From NCBI RefSeq assembly GCF_000350225.1, contig NW_005178810.1, forward strand, positions 471,508 through 535,507: a stretch of DNA of 64,000 nucleotides, in the 5' to 3' direction. This DNA comes from Chondrus crispus. Lineage: Eukaryota > Rhodophyta > Florideophyceae > Gigartinales > Gigartinaceae. Below the pieces are notes generated by a model. That model did not search any database and was not told where the DNA came from. It saw only the letters and a list, made by a program, of their open reading frames with translations. Shown here piece by piece: positions 41,901-52,416 of the stretch (position 1 is its first letter; each line of letters starts with the position of its first letter). The position numbers and the translations under genes were made by a program.

Positions 41901-42179
41901 GAACCAAATGAAGTACATTCCCCTCGTACTCACCGTCGCATCCTTGTACTCACACTCGTACTCTCCCTCGTATCGCACCCTCAGTCGTAGTCGCACGCTC
42001 ACTCCAAACCTATCTCGCGACCTTCTCCCTCGCCACTCTGTCTGCACTCCTTCCCTCTCACCTCCACCGTGGACAAAGACAGACTGCCGGCGCTGTCCTC
42101 TCTGCTCACGGACAGCACGCGCTCCCCACGCGACCGCGAGCAGCGCGATCCCGGAGAGAACATACGCGCCGGCGGCAGC

Positions 42180-42990
42180 GGTGCTGCGGCGGATGATTGG
42201 CTCGACAGCCGCGAGCGACGTTCTCCTGCGGCTGCTGCTGCTGCTGAGCAGCGAATCGCACTGCTCTAGCACTGTCTGCGCTTGTGAACCTGTCGGAGGA
42301 CGAGGAGCCGGCGGCTCTGAAGCACGCGGACGCGGTGCGGCTCGCAGCGCAGGTGGTCCTGGACGCGGACGTCGTCGCGCTGCACGCGGCGCTGCTGTCC
42401 AACCTGACGCGCTTCGCGCCGGGCGTGGACGAAGCGGAGGGCGCGGACGGGTTTCGAGAGAGGGGCACGCTACTCGTGCTCGTGGAGAGGGTACCGAGTA
42501 TTCCGAATGTGCTGCGGCTGTCGAATGCGTGCGCAAGCTAGGAGGGGAGGGACGTCCTGTTGGTCGAGGGAAGGCAGGCGGAGAGACAGCTGTTGACGAG
42601 GTTGCTGAGATTGCTGGAGGCGGGGGAGGCAGAGAAGAGGCTGGCGGGGGCGAGCTGGGTGCGGAACTGCGCGATGGCGGACGAGTGCCATGATGTGTTG
42701 GTGGGGGTACGGCGGCGGTCGCAATGTGCTTGGGGAGGTCAAACTTTGTGGGACGGGAGGAGATGGCCGAGATTCGCGCCTGGTTGGTCGAGGAAGTGTT
42801 GTTGTTGTGTAAGAGCCGGGCGGGGAAGGACGCTCTCACGGATGGCGGGGCCGTCGACGTTCTGGAGGGATGGAAGGGGGAAGAGCATCAGGGATGGCGG
42901 GGCCGTCGACGTTCTGGAGGGATGGAAGGGGGAAGAGCATCAGGGATGGCGGGGACGTCGACGTTCTGGAGGGATGGAAGGGGGAAGAGC
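42180..42990 (+). pseudogene. HGH1-like gene remnant with several frame breaks
   Basis: Translating plus in successive frames gives blocks in the order expected for HGH1 (DUF383/DUF384 armadillo-type protein linked to eEF2 folding): LSALVNLSEDEE, ALLSNLTRFAPG, EGRQAERQLLTRLL, ASWVRNCAMADECHDVL, then REEMAEIRAWLVEEVLLLCK with the SRAGKDAL block. The frame changes near 42262, a stop falls at about 42541 with a change of frame, and it shifts again near 42720. The 3' end dissolves into a 52-bp tandem repeat at 42841. The minus strand is also open (41853-42839) because the DNA is GC-rich, but that product is proline-rich and unlikely. The assignment is from family knowledge, without alignment. Confidence 0.6.
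42841..42989 (+). repeat. 52-bp tandem repeat, about 2.9 copies
   Basis: The unit GATGGCGGGGCCGTCGACGT followed by TCTGGAGGGATGGAAGGGGG and AAGAGCATCAGG starts at 42841, 42893 and 42945. The third copy has GACGTCG instead of GCCGTCG. The period is not a multiple of three, so each copy reads in a different frame. It duplicates the last recognisable codons of the HGH1-like remnant. Confidence 0.9.
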
Positions 42991-44660
42991 ATGCACGCCG
43001 TAGTGGGCATTCTGGATCGGCGGGAGACACTGGTAATCTCGAGGCAAATACTGCATCGATGCACATTTTGGTGGGATGCCGTTTCGGTCGACCAATAGAA
43101 CGTGCACAACTGGATTGTCAAGGGTAATCAAACAAAGACTATCCGAACCAAATTCTTGATATTTGGTTCCGATTTTTAGATCGACACCAAAAATTTGATG
43201 ATTTGGTTGCACCGGTGGGGATTTCAATCGACATCAAATCATCAAATTTTGGTTGTTTGGGTATTTGATTCTACCGGTGGGGATGCTTTTACATTGGCGC
43301 TCTGAGAGAGCAATTGAATTTATATATGGGCAAGGTACATCAACTATTTCGAGCATCTGTGCACCTCCGTCGCTTGGATCCATGTTCTGCGATTATCGCT
43401 AACATTTGATGTCAAATGTTAGCGATAATGCATGTCAACATGCATCTACGGACTCTATCTTTGTTCAGTACTGTCCAACTCTCGTTTGTGCGAGCTCTTG
43501 CAGTTGATCGAGTCAATTTCTGATCGGTTAACATCAAGCGAAAGAAAAAGGGCGAGGTTTAAGAGGTCGCGCACTCCCGAAGGCGACTAAGTTTCATTCG
43601 TGATGTCAACTATGAGCTATAAATATTGATCATCAGCGCAATGTACACCGCTCAGTTGTGGCGGGCATCATGTCTTGAGCTGGTTACCATCTTTACTCGT
43701 ATGATTTCATATGAGTGAAGATGGAAGCCAGCCCTGCCAAAAGACGGAGTGGGCTACCGCTCCGTCGGGGTTCCCCGCAAGTAATTAAATCCGATCCGCG
43801 CATGCACAGTGGGCATGCTCGGTCATGGCCCATGAGCACAAATTTACGCGGTCTTGTAAGCATCTCTTCCCGTAATCGGCGGACGTCGCTCTTTGGAGAA
43901 GCTCGGAATGCGCCGCAGTGTTATCATTCTTTTGACTTGATCTGCTGGTACCAATGCCACAACTAACTGAAGTTCTTTTTCCGCTTCTTTTTGCTCAATG
44001 CGTCGCTCTTGATCAGCTCTTAGTTCTACGACAACAACTCGACCGCTTAGCCGATACACTACAGCAAGGGAGCGATATATTCGACACATATGGTCTTCGC
44101 CCCCTTTTCTGATTTCTCTTACCCTTCCACAAGGCTTAGTTTTCTTCGACGTCTGGAACTGAGCCAAAAGACATGAATTAATTTTTCTGAGTGACACAAA
44201 GTATGAACAGGGACTAAAAGAGAGCGTCTTTTGGGGGCTTTTCGGGTCAAGGTGCCAAAGTCTCATCGAGAAAGGTCCTTCAGGATCTATCCATCGCTGT
44301 GGAACGTAAGGACGAAATCGAATCTCGTTTGGTCATGGGCGCTTTGAGGTTTGATCTTCCTTGTGTTCTAGGACCAATGATTCCGGTGTCGGGCAAATCT
44401 AGACCACTCTACTCTTGAACACATTTTCTAGGTCTTCAATTCTCGCCCCGAAAGAGGAATATGGTACACGTTCCCGATCAACAGTGAGAAACTATCTACT
44501 ACCCGGAAGCGCAAAAGCAACTGCGGAGGAAACGTTTGGAGCATGCTCTCCCTTGAAAACAAGCCACCAGAGAAGGATAGGGGAAAATCCCCCCCGCCCA
44601 CCGCACCACCAATAGCAGTCGTCTGCCTCTTGGTAACATTCGTTTGCTCGATTGCAATAG
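42990..44660. other. No supported gene; repeats and a hairpin
   Basis: A near-perfect hairpin is at 43392-43429. The phrase ACCGGTGGGGAT occurs at about 43209 and 43272 within an AT-rich stretch containing ATCAAATTTTGG-type inverted segments (43150-43270). ORFs are short. Confidence 0.4.
43392..43429. repeat. Perfect inverted repeat, 18-bp arms, 2-base loop
   Basis: ATTATCGCTAACATTTGA (43392-43409) and its exact complement (43412-43429) are separated by TG. Confidence 0.85.
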
Positions 44661-45581
44661 CTAGCGGCAATCGACCACTCGAAAAATTCGTTGCATGTGA
44701 TGCTTCCTGGTAGACGCGACAATCGTCATGTCTAAAGACGCAAGTGCTGCGATACAATTAAAAGCAATAAGACTCGCTTTTTTCTGGCAGGTACTTGTGG
44801 TTATGTGAGTGAAATGGACCGATTTGGGAAGGATACCGGGCTTCGAAGAGAACGGAAATGGAAAGAGCAAGATTTGCGAACGGGAAAGTAGACTGCTAAG
44901 GATATCTGTCTCAAGGAAAGTTCCAGCGCATCTCTTGATACGATTTCTTGCCATGGACAGCCCGAATTGCTTCAAAAGTATGCATGGTCGACCGCAATCT
45001 CTGTTCGCGTTCCTCATGCTCTCTTCTGTTGACAATACCGAATTTCTTCCAGTGAGAGTAAGTGACACTTCCTTCATGAAAGCGGTGGCTGTAATTTTTT
45101 CACGACGGCACTGGTCTAAGTAAACTCCAGAATACATCCCGAATTCAATATCCGGCTGCTCGTCAAATAGAGAGCACACTATCAAGAAGTTATCATCGTT
45201 GAGGGCCAGTTCAATCATTCGTTCCAGTTTTCTTTTTTGAGTATAGTCATGCTCCGATCCGTGCCCAGACTCTGCGTGAGCAGCTTCAGTTTCTGAAGCG
45301 TCGTTCGGATCCACAATTCTGGCAGCAGCATCCGTGCTGTTATTTGGAAGGGAAGTATGCTCAACTTCACGTTGCTCATCATTGACCTCTTGAGGTGAGC
45401 GACTGGGTTCTGCACGGATGGCTCTGGAGCGGTCCGAAAGCGAAATGCTACAGTTCGCACATAAGTCGCCCCGTGGCGTCTCTGTTTCAGGTTCAGAAGA
45501 TCTTGAATGACTCTCCGACGTTGACCTATTTGTGGCCCTGACCACAGGATTGTAGGTCTCCATAATACTCTTGCATATTTC
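44661..45581 (-). pseudogene. 3' part of an unknown ORF split by a solo LTR
   Basis: On minus the frame continues exactly from 46174-46943 if the LTR and one ATTTC copy are left out, giving 561 aa in total (1686 nt with stop). This part is E/S/R-rich, contains helical acidic segments and ends RVVDCR. It has no recognised domain. The precise frame match says the ORF was intact when the LTR element landed. Confidence 0.6.
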
Positions 45582-46173
45582 TGTGGTATAACCCCAAACG
45601 CAAATTAGATTAGGATTGGATCAGGGACAGTAAGGCAACGAGCCTTACAGCCATGCGCGCACACACGTGTCCTCCACGTGTACGGGACGCGTACTACACG
45701 TGGACTGTCAGCCCCGCCGGCTGACAGCGCTACAGTGTCGGTAGACCGGCACTACTGTAGAGTTATGATAGACTACGATGTACATTAAATATGAGCGGAC
45801 CGCCGGCGGTGGAGGACGACAAGCACGGACTTGTCAAGGATCCTCCACCTTGGTCCGCCCGCTTACTTTTAGGTACTTCCGTCCGTTTTACCTAGAAGTA
45901 GCACCGCGCGCGGGTTGAGGACGCGCGTAGCACGCCCACGACCGGCTCCGCCTCCGCCCGTCGGTACTGGATCGTCACCCAGTACCGCTCCGGGGCGTCG
46001 AGGCGTAGAACCGCTCGCGCGTGCGCGCGTCCTCCCCGATCCCGCTCTACCACCGCTACCTCGAGCCCGTGCTCGGTACCGTGGGTGGGCCGTGCTTCTG
46101 TCTTCCCGCCGATCAGGGTCTTTCCGAACTGTCAGTACTCACCCCCCTCGTCGTTGGGGGTGATTATACTACA
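45582..46173 (+). repeat. Solo gypsy LTR (592 bp) with perfect 5-bp target duplication
   Basis: It starts TGTGGTATAACC and ends TGATTATACTACA. It shares with the element 1 LTR family the CTGTCAG...CTGACAG hairpin, the TGTACATTAAATATG promoter island (45779-45793), GACAAGCACGGACTTGTC and the CCCGTCGGTACTGGATCGTC block. ATTTC flanks it on both sides (45577-45581, 46174-46178). No internal element sequence is present, so it arose by LTR-LTR recombination. Confidence 0.95.
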
Positions 46174-46943
46174 ATTTCGTATGCCTCCATTTCAGTATTT
46201 GTTGTAAGAGCGTTCACAGACCACGCAGATTTGATCCACTCACTGACATCCGCCATCTCAGTCATACGTTTAGTGGCAGAGGGCAGGCGGCAGCCACTGT
46301 ATTTCTTCGATCTCTTTGCAAGGGTCGGATATGGAGGTGTAAGAAGACCTTGGTCGTGACTAGAAATGTTATTGTGACGCAAGTGTCCCCCTTCCATGTA
46401 GAAAGAGCGCATTTTCATGCATCGCTCAGTTCTTCCGAGGCGATATGGCTTTTTTAAGAGACGTTCAAATATTTCAACGAGCGGTCCTGTTGACCTTGAA
46501 GTGGAGATATGATCGCTGCTGTTACCTCGGACACAAAATGCGTGCAGATAATCCTCATAAAGTCGCTTCTTCAAAATTTCTCTTTGACGAATGTAATCTC
46601 TTTGCTGTTGGGCTCGCTGTACTCTCTGCCGGGACTGCGAAGATCGAATTGAGAAACGACCACGGCCATCTCGTCGCACAACTGGGCGACATATATCTCG
46701 AGGGAGAACGACTGGAACAGAAACTAACTGTGCTTCGGTGTTAGAACGATCGGAACGCGAAGAACTACCTTCCTCCGGCCCTGACATTGAAAAGTATGCG
46801 GAGAGGAATGATGCATAGAAAGTCGTCAGAAACAGATAGAACTGTTGAATGTCTTTGACGATTGGTGTCATCGTACCGAAATCACAGGAGCAGTGCAGAT
46901 ATGGAAATAAAAGGGCGATGAAGGGGGCGTAATGATGAGGCAT
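46174..46943 (-). pseudogene. 5' part of the unknown ORF split by the solo LTR
   Basis: It starts MPHHYAPFIA with a hydrophobic N-terminus (possible membrane or signal segment, FYLFLTTFYASFLSAYF). An alternative start at 46787 (MSGPEEG) would remove it. The body is basic, R/Q/S-rich. The last native codons before the LTR read MEAYEI and continue at 45576. It is unrecognised and could be a transposon-encoded ORF. Confidence 0.6.
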
Positions 46944-48582
46944 AAAGCGATTTTCAAAACTTCAAACTGAAGGATCAGTGTTGCGTAACATTGTTAAGAA
47001 TAATATAAGAGAATGGAGGGCGTGAATTCGCTGGGGAGAGCAATAGGGAACAACAACTTAGCATATTTTGGGATCACTGTGGACATGCTCAATGAATAGA
47101 AAAATAATGTACCTGTACATGCATTCCGGTGCAGCTTCTGTACTCGGTGCCCGGGATCCCCGTGTTGATACACAGAAACATAGTCCTATCTCACTAATAC
47201 TCCTAGGAGTATTAGTGTCAGGGCTTGAGAAAGCCGCCAACGAAGATGAGAGAAATGCGATTCTTGTCACCGGGGTGAGATCCTGGGATTTGAAGCACTG
47301 GATGCAATCCCTAGATCTGTCTCGGCGGCTAGATAGAAAAGCGCGGTGCAACTCATCAATGGGATTTTATAGGGCCTCGTCTGGATCGGGATCGAACGCC
47401 CCGGAAAGGATGGCTATGTGAAGAATTAGTACGAATTCCAATAGTTTCGCAAGTTTCGCTGGGACACCTGTCTAACTTTCTCCACAAGTTGCAGACATTT
47501 TTGTGTGAAAAGCCAGGACTTCGTAAGAAATACAAACAGTTTCGGGAAAATAAATTGTGGAAAGGGACACATTACAGTGATAGTGGAATGCATGATCACC
47601 CCATCCTGGAACAGAGTAATACATTCCACTTCTTGCAACCAATAAAATTTGATGGGGAGAAATAGCCTTTCATTCCCGTTTATCCAGAAAAAATGCAGCA
47701 TACATACCCACCGTGACAAACTGATCACGGTGCAACAGTCTGTTTTGTCACCGGTGTTTTTCTGCCAAACCTAGAATTCTCATGAAGCGCACTCTGTCAG
47801 CTAAGCCCCATCTGGATACAGTAACCTTACATAGCCAGCGCCGCCGGTCGTCACCCTTGTTGGACACCGTCATAATAAACCGCATGTATCTTACATGGTA
47901 CAAGTAGCATCGCGTATGGCTGAGCGCCATACGCTTGCAACAACAATGCACGCTTTGCTTTTGCTTTGCTTTTTGTTGGATAAAAAAAACTTTATCACTA
48001 CTACAGATACCGTGCACATCCCTCTCCTCCTGTCTCCTGGCCAGGGGGCACTCCCTGTGGTGCAAGATCGATGCCTCCGTTTACTGATGCCTATCGTGTG
48101 CCCGCGGGGCAAGGGGTCAAGGGTCAAGCATGCCCGCCCAACACTGGTCTCTACCTTATAAGGGAATGGGAGGGATCAGTGAGATGGCGGTGAATTTTTG
48201 TTTTTTGTTGGATAAAGATGATCTAATTGCGCTGTCATGCGTGTGCTACGTGTGCACGTATGGCTCTCATGACACTCCCTTTTACCACACTTTTCTGAGA
48301 TGCATACACGTGTCAAAAGTGGTGGGACAAGCGGTTTTTGACCTGCAATGCACTATTGACGGTTTGCACTGCACTACTCACAACTGCACTATTGAGGAGG
48401 AACTCTCCGTAAAATTCCAAGATCGTAAAATTCCAAGATCAGTCGCGGGCGCGGCGGTGGCGCTGCGGCATTCATACAGGTACAGTAGTGTTACAGGTGC
48501 CGTCCGCTCCCCAATCAAAGTGCAGAGTCAAAGTGCCTCCCCATGCCGCCCTCCCGCTCTCCTCCTCTCCGCCCCTTCCTCC
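46944..48582. other. Upstream region of the lipase-like gene; no other gene seen
   Basis: It contains a 26-bp palindrome at 47192, repeated TTGTTGGATAAA phrases (about 47977 and 48207) and a 16-bp tandem duplication CGTAAAATTCCAAGAT near 48410-48440. Small ORFs are unconvincing. The last few hundred bases should hold the promoter and 5' UTR of the gene at 48583. Confidence 0.4.
47192..47217. repeat. Perfect 26-bp palindrome
   Basis: CACTAATACTCCTAGGAGTA followed by TTAGTG is its own complement. The function is unknown. Confidence 0.85.
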
Positions 48583-51210
48583 ATGGCCTGCGACGTCGCC
48601 ACCCTGACCGCCATCCGCGCGCGCTGGCTCCCGCGCCAGCTCCTCCTGCTCCCGCCGTTGCCGTACCTCGAGCTCCACCTCACGCCCGGCGGAGTCCCCG
48701 CGCTCTCCTCCGCCGCGCAAGCCCGCACCACCGACCCCGTCTTCCGCTCCTTCACGCACACCGCCGCCCTCCCGCACGCGTGCGGCCCGGTCGACGCCGT
48801 CTTCGTCGTGCGCGACGCCGCCAGCGCCGACGCCCGCATCGGCACGGCCCGCATCTCGCTCGACGCCGCCCACGTCGAGGGCTGGTTCCCGCTATCCGAC
48901 ACAGGCGCCGAGCTCTACGTCGTCCTCACCCGCCCGTCCTACTGCGCACACCGCTGGTCCGACTGCCCCCGCGCCCCGCCCGCCCCCATGCATCGCCGCA
49001 AGTCCTTCCCGCGCCCCGCCGCGGGGGAGCTGCGCACCGTGTCGAAGGAGGTCGGCATGCTGTTCCGAGAGGGCGAAATGCGCGTGTCCGTCGAAGCCTT
49101 GGACGTCCCCGTCGGCGCGAAGGAGGCCTCCGTCACCCTGCAAATCGGTGATCAGCTCCTGTGGGGCGTCGAGACCCAGGATTCGGCAAAGGCGTGGAGG
49201 AAGCGTGTCGCGAGGGAGGGCAGGGAGGACGACGACGCCCCGCGACCCGTTGCCCGCGCCGCTTCTGCAGCCCACGATGTCGTGCGCAAGGCCGCTGAGA
49301 GCCACAAGGTCGGCGCGGCCGTCATTATGGTCACAGGAAAGTCGGAGAGGGTACTGGGGAAGATTACTGGCGCGCGTAATGGGGGGAACAATCTCGCCGC
49401 CGACAAGTTGCACCATCTCTTTGCAGCGGCGGGGTCGTATGCGAATACCCTTGGGCGGGATAAAGTTACTGCGGAAGCCCACGCGGCTAAGATTGGGGCG
49501 CAGTCTGAGCCGCCGTCGGAGGAGGAGAAGGGAAAGGTCGCGCCTGAGAAGCCTGAAACGAATGGGGCGAATGATAGATGGGAAGAGGTGCTATTGCGAA
49601 AAGAGGAACATGGACAAGGTGAAGGAGGGGAAGGTGGAGAAGGGGACCTCGAAGGGCCCGAGCAATCGACGGGGATTACCGCGTTTTTGCAGAGCACAAG
49701 CGAGCTTGTGGAAAGCGCATACGTCGGCTCAGACTGTGAGTTGGCCCCATCTGTGGAGGAGGGAGAGGAAGATGATAGTGACGACGAGGACGAGGACGAG
49801 GACGAAGAAGAAAAAGAAGAAAAAGAAAGAGAAGATGGAGAAGGAGAGGCTGATCAACTTGCCACAAAGTCTGAAAAGGAAGCCCCCACCAAGCAACTAA
49901 CTGCCGAGAGCGCGGCCCAGGATCTGAAGCGCCACGTCCATTTTGGCTCGTTCCGATTCGCCGTCATGCACGGTATCGCACCGCGCATGATGTATATCAA
50001 GCTTGTGGACAATGCGGCCCCGCTGCCAGCTCCGCTCGGGCTCTTTCAGGAGCATCATATCAGGATTCCGAAGCTAGCGGACTTGAACTGCACATGTCAA
50101 AAGCAATGCAAGACCCATGTTTTTCGACTGCGCTTGAATGGTTTGGAGTATGGGAGGGTCACGTTGTCGCTCCGCATCGAATACACCCATTGGAAGCCCT
50201 TGGCGACATCTACAGATGTTACCAACCGCTTCCTGGAAATATTCTCCCGCACAGACAAGCTCCCTGGCTTGATTCACAGCCGCTTTCCAAAAGCTTCCAC
50301 GTATCGGTATTTGTTGGTAGGCGGGCTTTTCACGCAGCACTATCCCACATACTTTGAGAAGAACATTCGCTATCTCAAGGAGAAACTAGGGTTTCGCAAT
50401 GTGGAGGAAGTGCCAATTCACACGGAAGGGAGCATCCAGAGAAATGCACGCGATATTCACGAGGCGATCATGAAATGTAAACCGAAACCAAAGTCAGTGA
50501 TTTTAATCGGTCATTCGAAGGGAGGCGTTGATGCAGCGGAAGTAGTGAAAAGGTTTCCAGACGTTGTGCCGTTCTTGCATGGAATCTTGTCCTTTCAGGC
50601 GCCTTTCGGGGGAACATATCTCGTAGACTTCGTTTCGAAAAGCAGGATTGCGGCGCACACCATCGCGGGGGCGATTGAAAAGTTGGCGCGCGGCGATGAA
50701 GCAGCCTTTGCCGACATGGGATATAGTTCGCGCTTTCGGTCTTTGGGAATCTATCGGAAACCCCTTGATACAGGAACTGAATCGTCCCATTCAGACAGAG
50801 ACTCGGACGCCGCTGTGGAGTCTTCCGATTGTCCTCCATTTGCAACTCGGTCCACTGACGGAATGCATGCAGTGCACGAGGAAAGTCTCGACTATCTTCG
50901 ATCCGTTCCAATGGTCGCATTCGCAAGCAGGGCTTCATTTGATGTCCTCAAGATTCGGAGCGCGGCAACTGCGGCTGGTGTAGCGACTATGGCACCAGCA
51001 GCTCAAGTGATCGCTCAACATACGGGCTACTCGTGCGATGGGTTGGTCACAGCGCACGACGCGAGGTTTCCCTTCGCCGACAATGTCATGTTGGATGACA
51101 TGATGCATACTGAACCTGCCTTGTATGTCAAGGGCACAAACTACCCGCCAGGACAGCTAACCGCGTCCGGGTTGTTGCTTTTGTTTGAACGAGCAGCAAG
51201 AGACGGATGA
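48583..51210 (+). CDS. C2-domain plus alpha/beta-hydrolase protein (lipase-like, 875 aa)
   Basis: The frame is open from 48130, but the ATG at 48583 (MACDVATLTAIRARW) starts the protein-like sequence; the upstream 151 residues look like translated UTR. Residues about 25-130 resemble a C2 domain (VFRSFTHTA, VDAVFVVRDA, GTARISLDA, GWFPL). A long acidic low-complexity segment (about 395-425, D/E/K runs) follows. The hydrolase domain begins near 580 (YRYLLVGGLFTQHYP), with the nucleophile elbow GHSKGG, Ser645. Candidate acid and His residues are not certain. It would bind membranes through C2 and hydrolyse a lipid or other ester (inference). GC is highest in the first third. It converges with the CCT8 gene. 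Confidence 0.75.
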   Translation: MACDVATLTAIRARWLPRQLLLLPPLPYLELHLTPGGVPALSSAAQARTTDPVFRSFTHTAALPHACGPVDAVFVVRDAASADARIGTARISLDAAHVEGWFPLSDTGAELYVVLTRPSYCAHRWSDCPRAPPAPMHRRKSFPRPAAGELRTVSKEVGMLFREGEMRVSVEALDVPVGAKEASVTLQIGDQLLWGVETQDSAKAWRKRVAREGREDDDAPRPVARAASAAHDVVRKAAESHKVGAAVIMVTGKSERVLGKITGARNGGNNLAADKLHHLFAAAGSYANTLGRDKVTAEAHAAKIGAQSEPPSEEEKGKVAPEKPETNGANDRWEEVLLRKEEHGQGEGGEGGEGDLEGPEQSTGITAFLQSTSELVESAYVGSDCELAPSVEEGEEDDSDDEDEDEDEEEKEEKEREDGEGEADQLATKSEKEAPTKQLTAESAAQDLKRHVHFGSFRFAVMHGIAPRMMYIKLVDNAAPLPAPLGLFQEHHIRIPKLADLNCTCQKQCKTHVFRLRLNGLEYGRVTLSLRIEYTHWKPLATSTDVTNRFLEIFSRTDKLPGLIHSRFPKASTYRYLLVGGLFTQHYPTYFEKNIRYLKEKLGFRNVEEVPIHTEGSIQRNARDIHEAIMKCKPKPKSVILIGHSKGGVDAAEVVKRFPDVVPFLHGILSFQAPFGGTYLVDFVSKSRIAAHTIAGAIEKLARGDEAAFADMGYSSRFRSLGIYRKPLDTGTESSHSDRDSDAAVESSDCPPFATRSTDGMHAVHEESLDYLRSVPMVAFASRASFDVLKIRSAATAAGVATMAPAAQVIAQHTGYSCDGLVTAHDARFPFADNVMLDDMMHTEPALYVKGTNYPPGQLTASGLLLLFERAARDG

Positions 51211-52416
51211 GCGCGGCAGGATGGTTGCGACAAAGATCTGTAAGATAGCCTTGTTTTAGCGGCTAATTTTAATGCCATCAAAGGACGTCTTCCCCAGCAG
51301 TGTGCGCCGACTCGCTTGTGATTCTCCCAAGAAATGACTTATCACTGAATGGCACTGCAGTGAAGGAATGCACATAGTCTAGATTGTCAAGATGACAAGA
51401 GTGTCATGTCTGAAATGACGTCACATTTCAACTTAAAAATTAAGATAGCTACAACTGCTTGCAACAGTTCTGTCTTCTGTGCGTTCCACAGATGAGTTGC
51501 GAAGTCGGGCAGACCGGAAACGCCCACTCTCCGAAAGTTGTTTCTCCAGATGTGTCCCAATTAGTCGATCAATAGCTTTCTTTTATGTCAAAAATTGGAG
51601 AGCTGCCGAGTTCTCCTAAACCATTTATATTTTCGGCAGAAAGCACACCAAATTCTCATTTTTCAGAGTGTTCAGAGACGAGAATGATATTCGAAAGTAG
51701 TAATGGATCGCTTGGTTGAAGTACAAACGCACAAAAAGAGACGTATAAGTTTCGATGTTGAAAACGCCTTATTTTACGGACAACGTTATTAATTGAAATT
51801 CAGAAGTCATTTTTGGACACCGCTTTCTTACCGTACCTGTCCTCTGCAATAACATCTTGCAGAACACTGGAAGTTTTGGGGACATTGAAAGACTAAGAAT
51901 GTATTGCAGATTAAATACCCAGTTGCTTTTTTGGACTGGCGCTTTTGGTTTCGAAGCCTCTTTACAAGCGGTTTAAGGTCGTTTAAAGATGCTTCTTTTC
52001 CAACCATTTCCAAAAAAGTCGGGAAGAACATGAAGTTCTTATTTATCCCTTTCTTTCCACATATTAGAAGTCAAGTAAGGTAGCGAGGGCATCTTTCTCC
52101 TTCTTGTCGGGAAAGCGCAAGTCATGAAAAAAGTATGTCGAAACGCGACTTCAGATGAGGACAACGGTCGATAGACACTTAACTAGTGGAAGTTGTTATT
52201 CTTTTCATACAGATGCATGTCTTGCATCAGATATCGTTCTCCAAGGAACGTGAAAAGTAAAACATTGTTCTGCCCAATTTCAGCTTTTCTCAGTCCCAAG
52301 GAACTCTGGAATGATATATTCTATTTACGTGATAGTCAGATGTACATGCGCTTTCAAAAATTGATGGTGTTAGCTGTACGACAACCTGCAATTTAGTAAG
52401 TACGCATCCCCTTAAT
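51211..52416. other. Convergent intergenic region
   Basis: It separates the ends of two genes that face each other. It is AT-rich with short ORFs only. The segment GCAATAACATCTTGCAGAAC (51848-51867) matches 34890-34909, which marks a dispersed repeat. Confidence 0.45.

Noticed and set aside
41853-42839. Long minus-strand ORF (328 aa)
   Set aside because: It is proline/serine/arginine-rich and lies opposite the HGH1-like blocks; it looks like an antisense shadow in GC-rich DNA.
48130-48582. N-terminal 151 codons of the lipase-like ORF
   Set aside because: Low-quality sequence full of short direct repeats; the ATG at 48583 begins the recognisable protein, so this is treated as 5' UTR.
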